Notes: generated by a model from the sequence alone, not told the origin. Numbered from the stretch's first letter, positions 9,029-17,014 are shown. The stretch is 36,548 nucleotides of DNA from Rhizobacter sp. (GCA_017986065.1 JAGNWJ010000006.1:14259-50806); one strand, 5' to 3'. Translations and numbers: made by a program.

Positions 9029-9865
9029 TCAGACGGAGCTCAGTGCCAGAGCCAGCGGAAACACCGGCAGAAGCGCATCGACGCGGTCAAGCACGCCGCC
9101 ATGCCCGGGCAGCAAGCCGCTGCTGTCCTTGGCTCCGGCATGGCGCTTCACAAGCGACTCGACCAGATCACCGACCACGCCCATCGCGGTCAGGAAGATA
9201 CAGACCAAGACCAGTCCGACCACACCGTGCTGAGCATGGAGCTGGGTGAACAGGCTCGGCGAGCCCAGCACCCAAATGCGATCAGCCTGCATCCAAAGCA
9301 ACGCCAGCAACAGTACGCCAAGCATGCCGCTCCAGACGCCCTCCCAGCTCTTGCCGGGGCTGATGGCCAGCGCCAGCTTGCGCTTGCCGAATGCCCGCCC
9401 CCCGAAATAGGCCGCGATGTCGGACACCCACACGAGGCTGAAGATTGACAGTATGAAATTGATGCCCTGGGTCCGTGCACTCGCCAGGGCCAACCACGCC
9501 AGCCACAAGCCGATCAGTCCCAGCGGCCAGCGCAGACCCGCTGGGAGAAGACCCCATCCTGCCGGCCCGGCCTTCAAGGCCCAGGAACCTCCAAGTACCC
9601 AAACACCCATCGCCGCCCACCAGGTTGTCGGCGGTGCGCTGTGTTCCCAGCCCGCCCCGAGGGCGAGAGCGCAGGCTCCACCGAGCAGCAATCCGGATCC
9701 GATGGATGACGATGAGCGACCTCCGTTGAGACGCACCCATTCCCAACCTGCAGCGGCGATGAAGACCAGCGTCAGCGCAGCGAAGGGCAACGGGACCGGG
9801 GCAAACAATGCAGGTAGCACGATGGCCAGCAGAACCACTGCCGTGATGACTCGTTGCTTGAGCAT
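9029..9865 (-). CDS. cdsA: Phosphatidate cytidylyltransferase CdsA
   Basis: CdsA makes CDP-diacylglycerol from phosphatidic acid and CTP in the cytoplasmic membrane, feeding all phospholipid synthesis. The 278-residue protein is almost entirely hydrophobic, with about 7-8 membrane segments. Towards the C-terminus it carries the family signature, visible as SPGKSWEG and then GDLVESLVKRHAGAKDSSG followed by LPGHGGVLDRVD. It begins 2 bases after the uppS stop and ends one base before dxr. The uppS-cdsA-dxr order is standard in proteobacteria. Confidence 0.96.
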   Translation of the reverse strand: MLKQRVITAVVLLAIVLPALFAPVPLPFAALTLVFIAAAGWEWVRLNGGRSSSSIGSGLLLGGACALALGAGWEHSAPPTTWWAAMGVWVLGGSWALKAGPAGWGLLPAGLRWPLGLIGLWLAWLALASARTQGINFILSIFSLVWVSDIAAYFGGRAFGKRKLALAISPGKSWEGVWSGMLGVLLLALLWMQADRIWVLGSPSLFTQLHAQHGVVGLVLVCIFLTAMGVVGDLVESLVKRHAGAKDSSGLLPGHGGVLDRVDALLPVFPLALALSSV

Positions 9866-9867
9866 CG

Positions 9868-10611
9868 TCAGCGCACCAGCGGGAGTTCGGACGACGTCGC
9901 TTCCTCGATGCCGCCGAACCGACGATCGCGGCGAGCGTAGTCAGCCAGCGCAGCGTCGAGTTCGGCTTCCCCGAACTCAGGCCAGAGGCAGTCAGAAAAG
10001 CACAGCTCGGAGTACGCCGCCTGCCACAGCAGGAAGTTGCTGATGCGCACCTCTCCGCCCGTGCGGATGAACAGATCCGGATCAGGCGCATGGCTCAATG
10101 CCATGTAGCGGCTGAGGGTGGCTTCGTCCAGATCATCGGCGCGCACTCCATCGCGCATCGCGTGCTGGCACGCCTGGACCACATCCCATCTTCCACCGTA
10201 ATTGAATGCAACAGACAGCGTGATGCGGGTGTTGTTTCGGGTGCTGCTCTCGGCATGATCCCAGGCCTCGCGCACATGCTCGGCGATGTCCGTTCGATCG
10301 CCGACGATGCGCACCCGCACGCCGTTCTTGTGCATCACGCCCAGGTACTTGGACACCGCCAGCAGCACGAGCGACATCAGGCCGGACACCTCGTCATTGG
10401 GGCGCTTCCAGTTCTCCGACGAGAAGGCGAACACGGTCAGGTACTCGACGCCTCGATCGGCGCAGGCCAGCACAGTGTTCACCAGGGTGTCGACGCCTTG
10501 CTTGTGCCCAAGGAAACGAGGTTTGAAGCGGCTTTTCGCCCAACGGCCGTTGCCGTCCATCACGATGGCGATGTGACGTGGCACCTTGGAGGCGTTCGGC
10601 AGAGCGCTCAC
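9868..10611 (-). CDS. uppS: Di-trans,poly-cis-undecaprenyl diphosphate synthase UppS (IspU)
   Basis: UppS elongates farnesyl diphosphate with eight isopentenyl units to undecaprenyl diphosphate, the lipid carrier for peptidoglycan and polysaccharide synthesis. The conserved HIAIVMDGNGRWA motif carrying the catalytic Asp is near the N-terminus, followed by FSSENWKRP. A GTG start at 10611 (247 residues) is preferred because it places the motif about 12 residues from the N-terminus, as in relatives, and has an AGG a few bases upstream. The reading frame is open to a TTG at 10656, which would add 15 residues and is the alternative. The RTGGE and RISNFLLWQ segments near the C-terminus are also diagnostic. 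Confidence 0.95.
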   Translation of the reverse strand: MSALPNASKVPRHIAIVMDGNGRWAKSRFKPRFLGHKQGVDTLVNTVLACADRGVEYLTVFAFSSENWKRPNDEVSGLMSLVLLAVSKYLGVMHKNGVRVRIVGDRTDIAEHVREAWDHAESSTRNNTRITLSVAFNYGGRWDVVQACQHAMRDGVRADDLDEATLSRYMALSHAPDPDLFIRTGGEVRISNFLLWQAAYSELCFSDCLWPEFGEAELDAALADYARRDRRFGGIEEATSSELPLVR

Positions 10612-10659
10612 TGAACCTGGAACCTCAGCATGCGATGACCGTTGTGACGACAACAAGCG

Positions 10660-11220
10660 TCATACCGCCATCACTTCAGCTTCTTTGGCAGCCACCAGTC
10701 GATCGATCTCGGCAATCGTGCGATCGGTGAGCTTCTGCATCTCATCGAGCGAACGGCGCTCGTCGTCCTCGGAAATTTCCTTGTCCTTGAGCAGGCGCTT
10801 GGCGTGGTCGTTGGCGTCGCGCCGCAGGTTGCGCACGGCAATCCTGGCGTCTTCTCCGGCATTGCGGACGATCTTGGTCAGGTCCTTCCGACGCTCCTCG
10901 CTCAAGGCCGGCATCGGCACACGAATCAGGTCGCCCTGGCTCGACGGATTGAGCCCCAGATCGCTTTCGCGGATCGCCTTCTCGATCTTGGCGCCCATGC
11001 CCTTCTCCCAGGGCTGAACGCTGATCGTGCGGGCGTCGAGCAGGCTGACATTGGCCACCTGACTGATCGGCACCGGCGATCCGTAATAGTCGACATGCAC
11101 CTGGTCGAGGATGCCCGGGTGGGCGCGACCAGTACGGATCTTCTGCAATTCGGTCTTGAACGCCTCGACCGAGCGACCCATCTTCTGCTCGGCGTTCTTC
11201 CTGATTTCGGCAATGCTCAT
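10660..11220 (-). CDS. frr: Ribosome recycling factor
   Basis: RRF works with EF-G to split post-termination 70S ribosomes. The 186 residues match the family length (about 185). They show the two-domain pattern: a long-helix bundle from residues 1-30 and 105-186, and a beta domain between. Diagnostic segments are [15 protein letters not shown], the VQPWEKGM motif, and NLRRDAN with a charged C-terminal helix. The ATG start is 24 bases after the pyrH stop. The tsf-pyrH-frr-uppS context is conserved across bacteria. Confidence 0.97.
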   Translation of the reverse strand: MSIAEIRKNAEQKMGRSVEAFKTELQKIRTGRAHPGILDQVHVDYYGSPVPISQVANVSLLDARTISVQPWEKGMGAKIEKAIRESDLGLNPSSQGDLIRVPMPALSEERRKDLTKIVRNAGEDARIAVRNLRRDANDHAKRLLKDKEISEDDERRSLDEMQKLTDRTIAEIDRLVAAKEAEVMAV

Positions 11221-11244
11221 CGCCTGTTCCTGCTCACAACGGTT

Positions 11245-11955
11245 TCACACATGGACGAGCGTGCCCTCGTCTTCTCCCTGAACCACCCGCTTCAACGCGC
11301 CCGGCTTGAAGATGCTGAACACCTTGATCGGCAATTTCTGATCACGGCACAGCGCAAACGCGGTGGCGTCCAGCACCTGCAGATTGCGGTTGATCGCTTC
11401 GTCGAAACTGATCTGGGAATAGCGTGTCGCGCTCGGATCCATCTTGGGATCTGCGGTGTAGACGCCATCGACCTTGGTCGCTTTCAGCACGATCTGCGCG
11501 CCGATCTCGGCGCCACGCAAGGCCGCTGCAGTGTCGGTGGTGAAAAATGGATTGCCGGTTCCCGCGGCGAAGACCACGACCTTGCCCTCCTCCAGGTACT
11601 GGAGAGCCTTCGGACGCACGTAGGGTTCAACGACCTGATCGATCGCGATGGCCGACATCACTCGCGCCGTCATGCCTTCCTGGCGCATCGTGTCGGCGAG
11701 GGCCAGCGAGTTCATCACGGTGGCCAGCATGCCCATGTAGTCGGCCGTGGCGCGATCCATGCCGACCGATCCGCCTGCCACGCCGCGGAAGATGTTGCCG
11801 CCACCGATCACGACAGCGACCTCGCAACCCATCAAGGTCACTTCCTGGATCTCCCGCACCATGCGGACGATGGTGGCCCGGTTGATCCCATAGGCATCGT
11901 CCCCCATGAGGGCTTCACCGGACAACTTGAGCAGGATGCGCTTGTAAGCGGGCAT
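11245..11955 (-). CDS. pyrH: Uridylate kinase PyrH
   Basis: PyrH phosphorylates UMP to UDP with ATP and, in bacteria, is a hexamer usually inhibited by UTP and activated by GTP. The 236 residues belong to the amino-acid kinase fold. Visible motifs are the N-terminal [12 protein letters not shown] (residues 5-16), the glycine-rich IGGGNIFRG loop, and [13 protein letters not shown] of the active site. A 90-base gap containing inverted repeats (12000-12044) separates it from tsf. A clear purine-rich AGGAAAA lies about ten bases before the ATG, so translation can start independently of tsf. Confidence 0.97.
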   Translation of the reverse strand: MPAYKRILLKLSGEALMGDDAYGINRATIVRMVREIQEVTLMGCEVAVVIGGGNIFRGVAGGSVGMDRATADYMGMLATVMNSLALADTMRQEGMTARVMSAIAIDQVVEPYVRPKALQYLEEGKVVVFAAGTGNPFFTTDTAAALRGAEIGAQIVLKATKVDGVYTADPKMDPSATRYSQISFDEAINRNLQVLDATAFALCRDQKLPIKVFSIFKPGALKRVVQGEDEGTLVHV

Positions 11956-11999
11956 GAAATCGTTTTCCTGTGCTGCTTGAAGTTGCGTGGAGTCTAAAC

Positions 12000-12044
12000 C
12001 GGGCCCACCCGCCGACTCGGGCGATTCGGAGGGCCCGAAAGGGC
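12000..12044 (-). promoter_or_regulatory. Two mutually exclusive hairpins between tsf and pyrH
   Basis: Seen directly: CGGGCCC at 12000-12006 pairs with GGGCCCG at 12031-12037 (7 bp), with an inner CCGA/TCGG pair at 12012-12015 and 12026-12029. A second small hairpin, GCCC at 12033-12036 with GGGC at 12041-12044 around a 4-base loop, uses part of the same sequence, so both cannot form together. There is no run of T on the minus strand, so this is not a good intrinsic terminator. It begins just after the tsf stop codon. A role in RNA processing, transcript stability or attenuation is possible but inferred. Confidence 0.4.
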
Positions 12045-12045
12045 T

Positions 12046-12963
12046 TCAGGCGCCCTTGGCAGCCGCCACCTGCGCGGCAACTTCGGCGGCGAAGTCGTCG
12101 ACCTTCTTCTCGATGCCCTCACCGACGACAAACAGGGTGAAGCCCTTCACGACGGTGCCCTTCTCCTTGAGCATCTGCTCGACGGTCTGCTTGTCGTTCT
12201 TCACGAAGGCCTGGTTGAACAGACTGACTTCCTTCAGGAACTTGGCAACCGAGCCATCGATGCGCTTGGCGACGATCTCGGCCGACTGCGGCGTCTTGCC
12301 TTCTGCCTTGGCCTTTTCGGCATCTTCCGCAGCCTTCTGCGTCGCCACCGAACGCTCGGTTTCGATCAGCTTGGCAGGAACGTCGCTCGATTGCAGCGCG
12401 ACCGGCTTCATCGCCGCCACATGCATCGCCACATCCTTCGCAGCGACGTCGTCGCCCTCGAACTCGACCATCACGCCGATGCGCGTGCCGTGCAGGTAGC
12501 TCGCGAGCTTGGCACCCTCATAGCGCTTGAAGCGGCGGATCGACATGTTCTCGCCGATCGTACCGATCAAGCCCTTGCGCACATCTTCGAGCGTCGGGCC
12601 GTAGCCGTCCTGCGAGTGTGGCAATGCCGAGAGAGCAGCCACATCGGCCGGGTTGTTCTCGGCGACCAGCCTCGCGCAGGCATTCGCCATCGCGAGGAAC
12701 ATGTCGTTCTTGGAGGTGAAATCGGTTTCGCAGTTGACTTCGACCAACGCACCGGCCTGGCCGACCACGGCCGAGACGATCACGCCTTCGGCGGTGACGC
12801 GCGAAGCGGCCTTGCCGGCCTTGCTGCCGAGCTTGACGCGCAGCAGTTCCTCGGCGCGCTCCATGTCGCCACCGGCTTCCGTCAGCGCCTTCTTGCATTC
12901 CATCATCGGCGCGTCGGTCTTCGCGCGCAGTTCCCCCACCATGCTTGCTGTGATTGCGGTCAT
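12046..12963 (-). CDS. tsf: Elongation factor Ts
   Basis: EF-Ts exchanges GDP for GTP on EF-Tu. The 305 residues show the N-terminal UBA-like domain ([19 protein letters not shown], residues 9-27), the core with the NCETDF motif (77-82) that inserts into EF-Tu, and a charged C-terminal coiled-coil region. The motif reads TDFT where most relatives have TDFV. The ATG has a GGAG about eight bases upstream. An intrinsic terminator lies in the 122-base gap after rpsB, so EF-Ts transcription probably depends on partial readthrough from the rpsB promoter; no strong separate promoter was seen. Confidence 0.97.
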   Translation of the reverse strand: MTAITASMVGELRAKTDAPMMECKKALTEAGGDMERAEELLRVKLGSKAGKAASRVTAEGVIVSAVVGQAGALVEVNCETDFTSKNDMFLAMANACARLVAENNPADVAALSALPHSQDGYGPTLEDVRKGLIGTIGENMSIRRFKRYEGAKLASYLHGTRIGVMVEFEGDDVAAKDVAMHVAAMKPVALQSSDVPAKLIETERSVATQKAAEDAEKAKAEGKTPQSAEIVAKRIDGSVAKFLKEVSLFNQAFVKNDKQTVEQMLKEKGTVVKGFTLFVVGEGIEKKVDDFAAEVAAQVAAAKGA

Positions 12964-13023
12964 CTTCCGTTCTCCATAGGGTCCGCGGTTTGCGCAAGGC
13001 GCTGAACCGCATGAGGCTCAAAC

Positions 13024-13053
13024 ATTAAAAAAAGGGGCTGTAGCAGCCCCTTT
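13024..13053 (-). terminator. Intrinsic terminator between rpsB and tsf
   Basis: On the minus strand a 10-bp perfect stem (AAAGGGGCTG / CAGCCCCTTT, plus-strand arms 13031-13040 and 13044-13053) with a 3-base loop is followed by a T-rich run (plus-strand TTAAAAAAA at 13025-13033). This is a strong intrinsic terminator directly downstream of rpsB. A second short stem, CTCAC/GTGAG at 13058-13062 and 13067-13071, lies between it and the rpsB stop. Placed inside the rpsB-tsf transcription unit, it probably sets a higher dose of S2 than of EF-Ts by partial termination. Confidence 0.85.
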
Positions 13054-13085
13054 CGATCTCACTTCGGTGAGGCGATCGTCAGGAC

Positions 13086-13832
13086 TCAGTGGGCTTCGCT
13101 GACTTCCACGAATTCATCGCCTTCAGCGGCTACAGCCTGCACCACCTCGTTGGTGGAGTTGGCCTTGCCCTCGAGCACTGCGTCGGCTACCGCCTTGGCA
13201 TACAGCGCAACGGCCTTCGCCGAGTCGTCGTTGCCCGGGATCACGTAGTCGATGCCGATCGGCGAGTGGTTCGAGTCGACCACACCGACCACTGGAATCC
13301 CGAGCTTGTTGGCTTCGGCAATGGCGATCTTGTGGTAGCCGACGTCGATCACGAACAAGGCGTCAGGCAGGGCATTCATGTCCTGGATGCCGCCAATGTC
13401 CTTTTCGAGCTTGGCCAGTTCGCGCTGGAACATCAGCGCTTCCTTCTTGATGCGGATCTCGGTACCGGACTCGACCTGGGCCTGCATGTCCTTCAGACGC
13501 TTCAACGAACCCTTGACGGTCTTGAAGTTGGTCAGCATGCCGCCCAGCCAACGCTGGTCGACGTAGGGCATGCCAGCGCGAGCGGCTTCAAGTGCCACCA
13601 CTTCGCGGGCCTGACGCTTGGTGCCTACCATCAGGACGGTGCCGCGCTTGGACGCGAGCTGGCGCAGGAACTTCATCGCATCGTTGAAAAGAGGCTGCGT
13701 CTTTTCAAGATTGATGATGTGGATCTTGTTGCGATGGCCGTAGATGTACGGTGCCATCTTGGGGTTCCAGAAGCGGGTCTGGTGTCCGAAGTGGACGCCG
13801 GCTTCCAGCATTTCGCGCATGCTTACAGTCAT
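13086..13832 (-). CDS. rpsB: 30S ribosomal protein S2
   Basis: S2 is a late-assembling small-subunit protein at the head-body junction, needed for S1 binding. The 248 residues begin [18 protein letters not shown] and contain the family signature [11 protein letters not shown] and the internal [20 protein letters not shown] segment. The ATG at 13832 is chosen: it has GGAG at 13839-13842 seven bases upstream, whereas the upstream in-frame TTG at 13844 has no support. An extended -10 promoter and a structured 5' leader lie upstream, and an intrinsic terminator follows. Confidence 0.98.
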   Translation of the reverse strand: MTVSMREMLEAGVHFGHQTRFWNPKMAPYIYGHRNKIHIINLEKTQPLFNDAMKFLRQLASKRGTVLMVGTKRQAREVVALEAARAGMPYVDQRWLGGMLTNFKTVKGSLKRLKDMQAQVESGTEIRIKKEALMFQRELAKLEKDIGGIQDMNALPDALFVIDVGYHKIAIAEANKLGIPVVGVVDSNHSPIGIDYVIPGNDDSAKAVALYAKAVADAVLEGKANSTNEVVQAVAAEGDEFVEVSEAH

Positions 13833-13856
13833 TAACAACTCCAAAGGTTGAATCTA

Positions 13857-13929
13857 AAATCCGGCTTGAATCGCCTTCGATGCTGGATGAACTCCAGGAC
13901 CTTGGCGACACCTTTTGGCAGCCGGATTT
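13857..13929 (-). promoter_or_regulatory. Nested structured 5' leader of rpsB (candidate S2 autoregulatory element)
   Basis: Three nested inverted repeats are seen on the transcribed strand. An outer helix of 10 perfect bp pairs AAATCCGGCT with AGCCGGATTT (plus-strand arms 13857-13866 and 13920-13929). A middle helix pairs TCGCC with GGCGA (13871-13875 and 13904-13908). An inner hairpin pairs CTGGA with TCCAG (13883-13887 and 13893-13897) with a 5-base loop. The structure ends about 15 bases before the rpsB ribosome binding site. S2 is known to repress its own operon through leader RNA in gammaproteobacteria; that this element does so is inference from position and shape. Confidence 0.6.
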
Positions 13930-13982
13930 GCGGATGTGTTTGTTCGCGGATGGGTTGAATCCCGCCCCGGAAAAACCCGCTG

Positions 13983-13991
13983 AGTATATCA
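13983..13991 (-). promoter_or_regulatory. Extended -10 promoter of the rpsB operon
   Basis: The minus strand reads TGATATACT, an extended -10 element (TGn before TATACT). No good -35 hexamer is found at 16-18 bases spacing (AACCGG at 17), which is acceptable for an extended -10 promoter. The bases after the hexamer (CAGCGGG) are G+C rich, the type of discriminator found at stringently controlled ribosomal promoters. Transcription would start near 13976, giving a leader of about 145 nt that includes the nested repeats. Confidence 0.6.
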
Positions 13992-14085
13992 GCCCCGACA
14001 TGCAACCGGTTCTGTTTCGAACTCGACACACCCTTCGCGGCACAGCCCATCACCCGAGCACCCCCTGCGTGCGGCGGAGCGACCC

Positions 14086-15360
14086 ATGAGGGTCGCCGTC
14101 GTGGGAGCAGGCATCGTCGGCGTCACTTCTGCCTACGAACTCGCCGCCGCCGGCCACGAGGTCACCGTGTTCGAGCAGGGCGGCAGCGTCGCGGCCGAAG
14201 CCAGTTTCGCGCATGCGGGACTCGACGGTCCCGCATGCGCGGTCGCCTTTTCCCCGTTGGCCGTCACCGGCGATCTGCTCGGGCTGACCTTTCGGGGGCG
14301 ATTGCCGCAGGCGCTGAGCGCGCACCCCGCCGATTGCGCCTGGACCCTGCGATGGCTGTCAGCGAACCGATCGTCGGTGCAACAGATCAATCGCCAGCGC
14401 CTGCACGGGCTTGCTCGATACAGCCGCGCGCGCGCGGCGGTTCTTGCCCAAACGCTGCACCTGGATTTCGAGCGTTCAAACGGCGTCCTGGTGGTCTCGA
14501 GAACCGCTGTGGAGTCACGGCGGCTGCAACCCGTGCAACTCGCGCTCGAGGAGCTGGGCGTTCGCTGCCGGCAGCTTTCGCCGGAACAATGCCTGTCTGT
14601 CGAACCCGGCCTGAACGCCGACGCCGCTTTGCACGCCGGGTTGCATCTGCCCGACGAGGGCGCGAGCAACTGTCGCGAGTTCGCCCACCTGATGCGCCAG
14701 CAGGCGCAGCGCCATGGCACGAAGTTCCAGTTCAACACACAGGTGCTCGCCATCCATCCTGGAAGCCAGCCTGAATTGACGCTGGCTGCGGCGGACAAAG
14801 GGCCTGACGTTCGTTCGATCCGAGACCACTTCGACGCGGTTGTGGTCTGCGCGGCGATGGGCTCGCGCAGGCTGCTGTCCCCTCTGGGCGTGAAACTGCC
14901 GCTGATGGGGGTCATCGGACATTCAGTCACTGCACCGCTGAGACTCGATGAAGTTCACCCGCACATCGGCCCTTGCTCGGTGCTGCTGGACCCACGACAT
15001 CTCGTCACGATCAGTCGGGCCGGGGCACGCGTGCGTGTTTCCGGCGGGGCACGAGTCGGAAGTGAATCACGTTCAGCAATGGCGACGACGCTGCGGCGGC
15101 TCTACCAGGCGCTCGACGAATGGTTCCCTGGCTCGGCTCGCATCGGCCAGGCCCGACATTGGCATGGCACGAGCCCGACCCTGCCCGACGGCCTGCCAGT
15201 GATCGGCCCGAGTGGTGTCGAAGGCGTGTGGCTCAACCTGGGCCACTCAAGCATTGGATGGACCCTCTCGTGCGGATCGGCTCAGGTGCTGGCTTCGATG
15301 ATGGGAGGAGTCCCTCCAGAGATCGACACCGGGGGGCTCGGCGTCGACAGGTTTCGCTGA
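14086..15360 (+). CDS. DadA-like FAD-dependent D-amino acid dehydrogenase family protein
   Basis: The 424-residue protein begins with the FAD-binding Rossmann motif VVGAGIVG (residues 5-12) and an acidic end of the second strand (VFE, 28-30), followed by the family segment EASFAHAG (38-45). The C-terminal signature is HGTSPTLPDGLPVIG (360-374) and NLGHSSIGWT (384-393). DadA relatives oxidise D-amino acids at the membrane and pass electrons to the respiratory chain. Here the position usually held by the substrate-carboxylate arginine (RPxTPDG in relatives) is Ser363, so the true substrate is uncertain. The ATG has GGAG seven bases upstream. It diverges from rpsB and is followed 74 bases later by the NAD(P)H-hydrate repair gene. 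Confidence 0.85.
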   Translation: MRVAVVGAGIVGVTSAYELAAAGHEVTVFEQGGSVAAEASFAHAGLDGPACAVAFSPLAVTGDLLGLTFRGRLPQALSAHPADCAWTLRWLSANRSSVQQINRQRLHGLARYSRARAAVLAQTLHLDFERSNGVLVVSRTAVESRRLQPVQLALEELGVRCRQLSPEQCLSVEPGLNADAALHAGLHLPDEGASNCREFAHLMRQQAQRHGTKFQFNTQVLAIHPGSQPELTLAAADKGPDVRSIRDHFDAVVVCAAMGSRRLLSPLGVKLPLMGVIGHSVTAPLRLDEVHPHIGPCSVLLDPRHLVTISRAGARVRVSGGARVGSESRSAMATTLRRLYQALDEWFPGSARIGQARHWHGTSPTLPDGLPVIGPSGVEGVWLNLGHSSIGWTLSCGSAQVLASMMGGVPPEIDTGGLGVDRFR

Positions 15361-15434
15361 CAGGCATCATGTGCGTGCCGCAGCGTCTTTGCTGTCGGCA
15401 AACCCAGCGCCCGACAACGAACCCTATCGAACCC

Positions 15435-16973
15435 ATGCATCGCATTCTTCCATCGGCACGGCGCTGGCCGCTGCACAAGATCGCGTCTACCCGCCGCATC
15501 GAGGAGGCGGCAACGAGCACGCTGCCAGCGAACACGCTGATGCAGCGAGCCGGTGGTGCTGTAGCGAGACTGGCCATGGCAGTGGCACCTCACGCGGAGC
15601 GCATCTGGATTGCAGCAGGACCGGGAAACAACGGCGGCGACGGACTGGAGGCTTCGGTGCATCTGCAGGCTGCGGGCAAGCAGGTGCTGGTGACCTGGCT
15701 CGGCGCCGCCAGCGGTGAGCGGCGGGCCCCCGACGACTCTCTCCACTCGCATCAGCGCGCCGTTGCCGCCGGCGTGACGATCATCGACCATGCGCCCCTC
15801 TCATCGCAAGGCTTCGACTTCGCGATCGATGCACTGCTCGGCATCGGCGCAACTCGGTCACCGTCCGGATCGATGGCTGAAGCCGTGGCCCGCCTCAACT
15901 GCAAAGACTTCCCAGTGCTGGCCGTCGACCTGCCGTCCGGCCTGGATGCCGACACCGGGCGAAAGTTGGGCGATGCATGTGTGCGCGCCGATCACACGCT
16001 GACGCTGCTGACCCTGAAGCCCGGCCTGTTCACGGCCAGCGGGCGAGATCAAGCCGGCGAAGTCTGGTTCGATACGTTGGGACTGCAGGAGGAAGCACGG
16101 GCCGACGCCTGGTTGAGCGCCTTGACTACGCCGAACGCTCCGCGCCTGCATGCACAGCACAAGGGCAGCTTTGGCGATGTGGCTGTGATCGGAGGTGCCG
16201 CAGGCATGGCCGGCGCAGCGTTGCTGGCGGCGCGTGCGGCGCATGCGGCCGGCGCGGGACGGGTTTTTGTCGAGTGGCTGCAGAACACGAGTTCGGGGCT
16301 TTCGGGCGTCGACCTGCTGCACCCGGAACTGATGATGCGCAACGGCTGGACGCAATCCGAACCCTCGGTTCTCGAGAAGGCCACGGTCGTCTGCGGCTGC
16401 GGAGGTGGTGACGCGGTGCGCGACCGGCTTCCCCGGTTGCTGAGCCTCGCAGGCCGGCTCGTGCTGGACGCCGATGCACTGAATGCAGTGGCGCTTGACC
16501 CGCAGCTGATGACGCTGCTGCGCAGTCGCATTCAGAGATCGCGCGCCACCGTCCTGACGCCCCATCCGCTGGAGGCTGCACGGCTTCTGGGCTGCGATAC
16601 CGCCGTCGTGCAGTCGGACCGTCTGGCCGCAGCGCAGGCGATGACGGACCTGACCCGATGCACGGTGGTATTGAAGGGTTCGGGCACGGTCACAGCGGCG
16701 CCGGGATTCACGCCGCATATCAACGGCACGGGCAACGGCTCGCTGGCCGGAGGTGGCACGGGGGACGTTCTGGCAGGCTGGATCGGTGGGTTGTGGGCCC
16801 AGGCACAACGCCACCGCGATGAAGATGAGTTGGGCATCGCTTTCGCCACCGCATCACGCGCAGTGGCCGAGCACGGTGCGGCAGCCGATCCCTTGCAACC
16901 TGGCGCACTGCCGGCCAGCGAATTGATAAGGCGACTGCACAACGGTTTGCGCATGGGCCACCCTGCCGAATGA
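15435..16973 (+). CDS. nnr: Bifunctional NAD(P)H-hydrate epimerase / ADP-dependent dehydratase
   Basis: This metabolite-repair enzyme restores damaged NAD(P)H hydrates: the N-terminal YjeF domain epimerises R and S forms, and the C-terminal ribokinase-like domain dehydrates the S form using ADP. The 512 residues show GNNGGDG (64-70) and AVDLPSGLDADTG in the epimerase half, and NGTGNGSLAGGGTGDVLAG with the catalytic Asp at about 444 in the dehydratase half. The ATG at 15435 fits family N-termini; a second in-frame ATG at 15369 has a better AGG ribosome site and remains possible. The gene may be co-transcribed with the DadA-like gene and converges on rnr. Confidence 0.95.
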   Translation: MHRILPSARRWPLHKIASTRRIEEAATSTLPANTLMQRAGGAVARLAMAVAPHAERIWIAAGPGNNGGDGLEASVHLQAAGKQVLVTWLGAASGERRAPDDSLHSHQRAVAAGVTIIDHAPLSSQGFDFAIDALLGIGATRSPSGSMAEAVARLNCKDFPVLAVDLPSGLDADTGRKLGDACVRADHTLTLLTLKPGLFTASGRDQAGEVWFDTLGLQEEARADAWLSALTTPNAPRLHAQHKGSFGDVAVIGGAAGMAGAALLAARAAHAAGAGRVFVEWLQNTSSGLSGVDLLHPELMMRNGWTQSEPSVLEKATVVCGCGGGDAVRDRLPRLLSLAGRLVLDADALNAVALDPQLMTLLRSRIQRSRATVLTPHPLEAARLLGCDTAVVQSDRLAAAQAMTDLTRCTVVLKGSGTVTAAPGFTPHINGTGNGSLAGGGTGDVLAGWIGGLWAQAQRHRDEDELGIAFATASRAVAEHGAAADPLQPGALPASELIRRLHNGLRMGHPAE

Positions 16974-16987
16974 CCCGACGCGGTTCC

Positions 16988-17014
16988 AACGGCGCCTGAC
17001 GGATCAGCGCCGTT
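16988..17014. terminator. Hairpin between the convergent nnr and rnr genes
   Basis: AACGGCG (16988-16994) pairs with CGCCGTT (17008-17014), then after a single bulged C, CTGA (16996-16999) pairs with TCAG (17004-17007) around a CGGA loop. The hairpin covers the rnr stop codon and is only 15 bases past the nnr stop. Only three T residues follow on the plus strand, so it is a weak or Rho-assisted bidirectional terminator rather than a classic one. Confidence 0.5.

Noticed and set aside
13997..14005. TTGCAT as the -35 element of the rpsB promoter
   Set aside because: Only 11 bases separate it from TATACT; the extended -10 reading explains the promoter better.
15411..15434. Short tandem CGAACCC-TAT-CGAACCC repeat before nnr
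   Set aside because: Only two 7-base copies; too short to distinguish from chance, and no known binding site matches it.
15858..16814. Minus-strand open frame (318 codons) opposite nnr
   Set aside because: It lies fully inside the well-supported nnr gene and shows Arg/Gln-rich composition typical of an antisense shadow frame.
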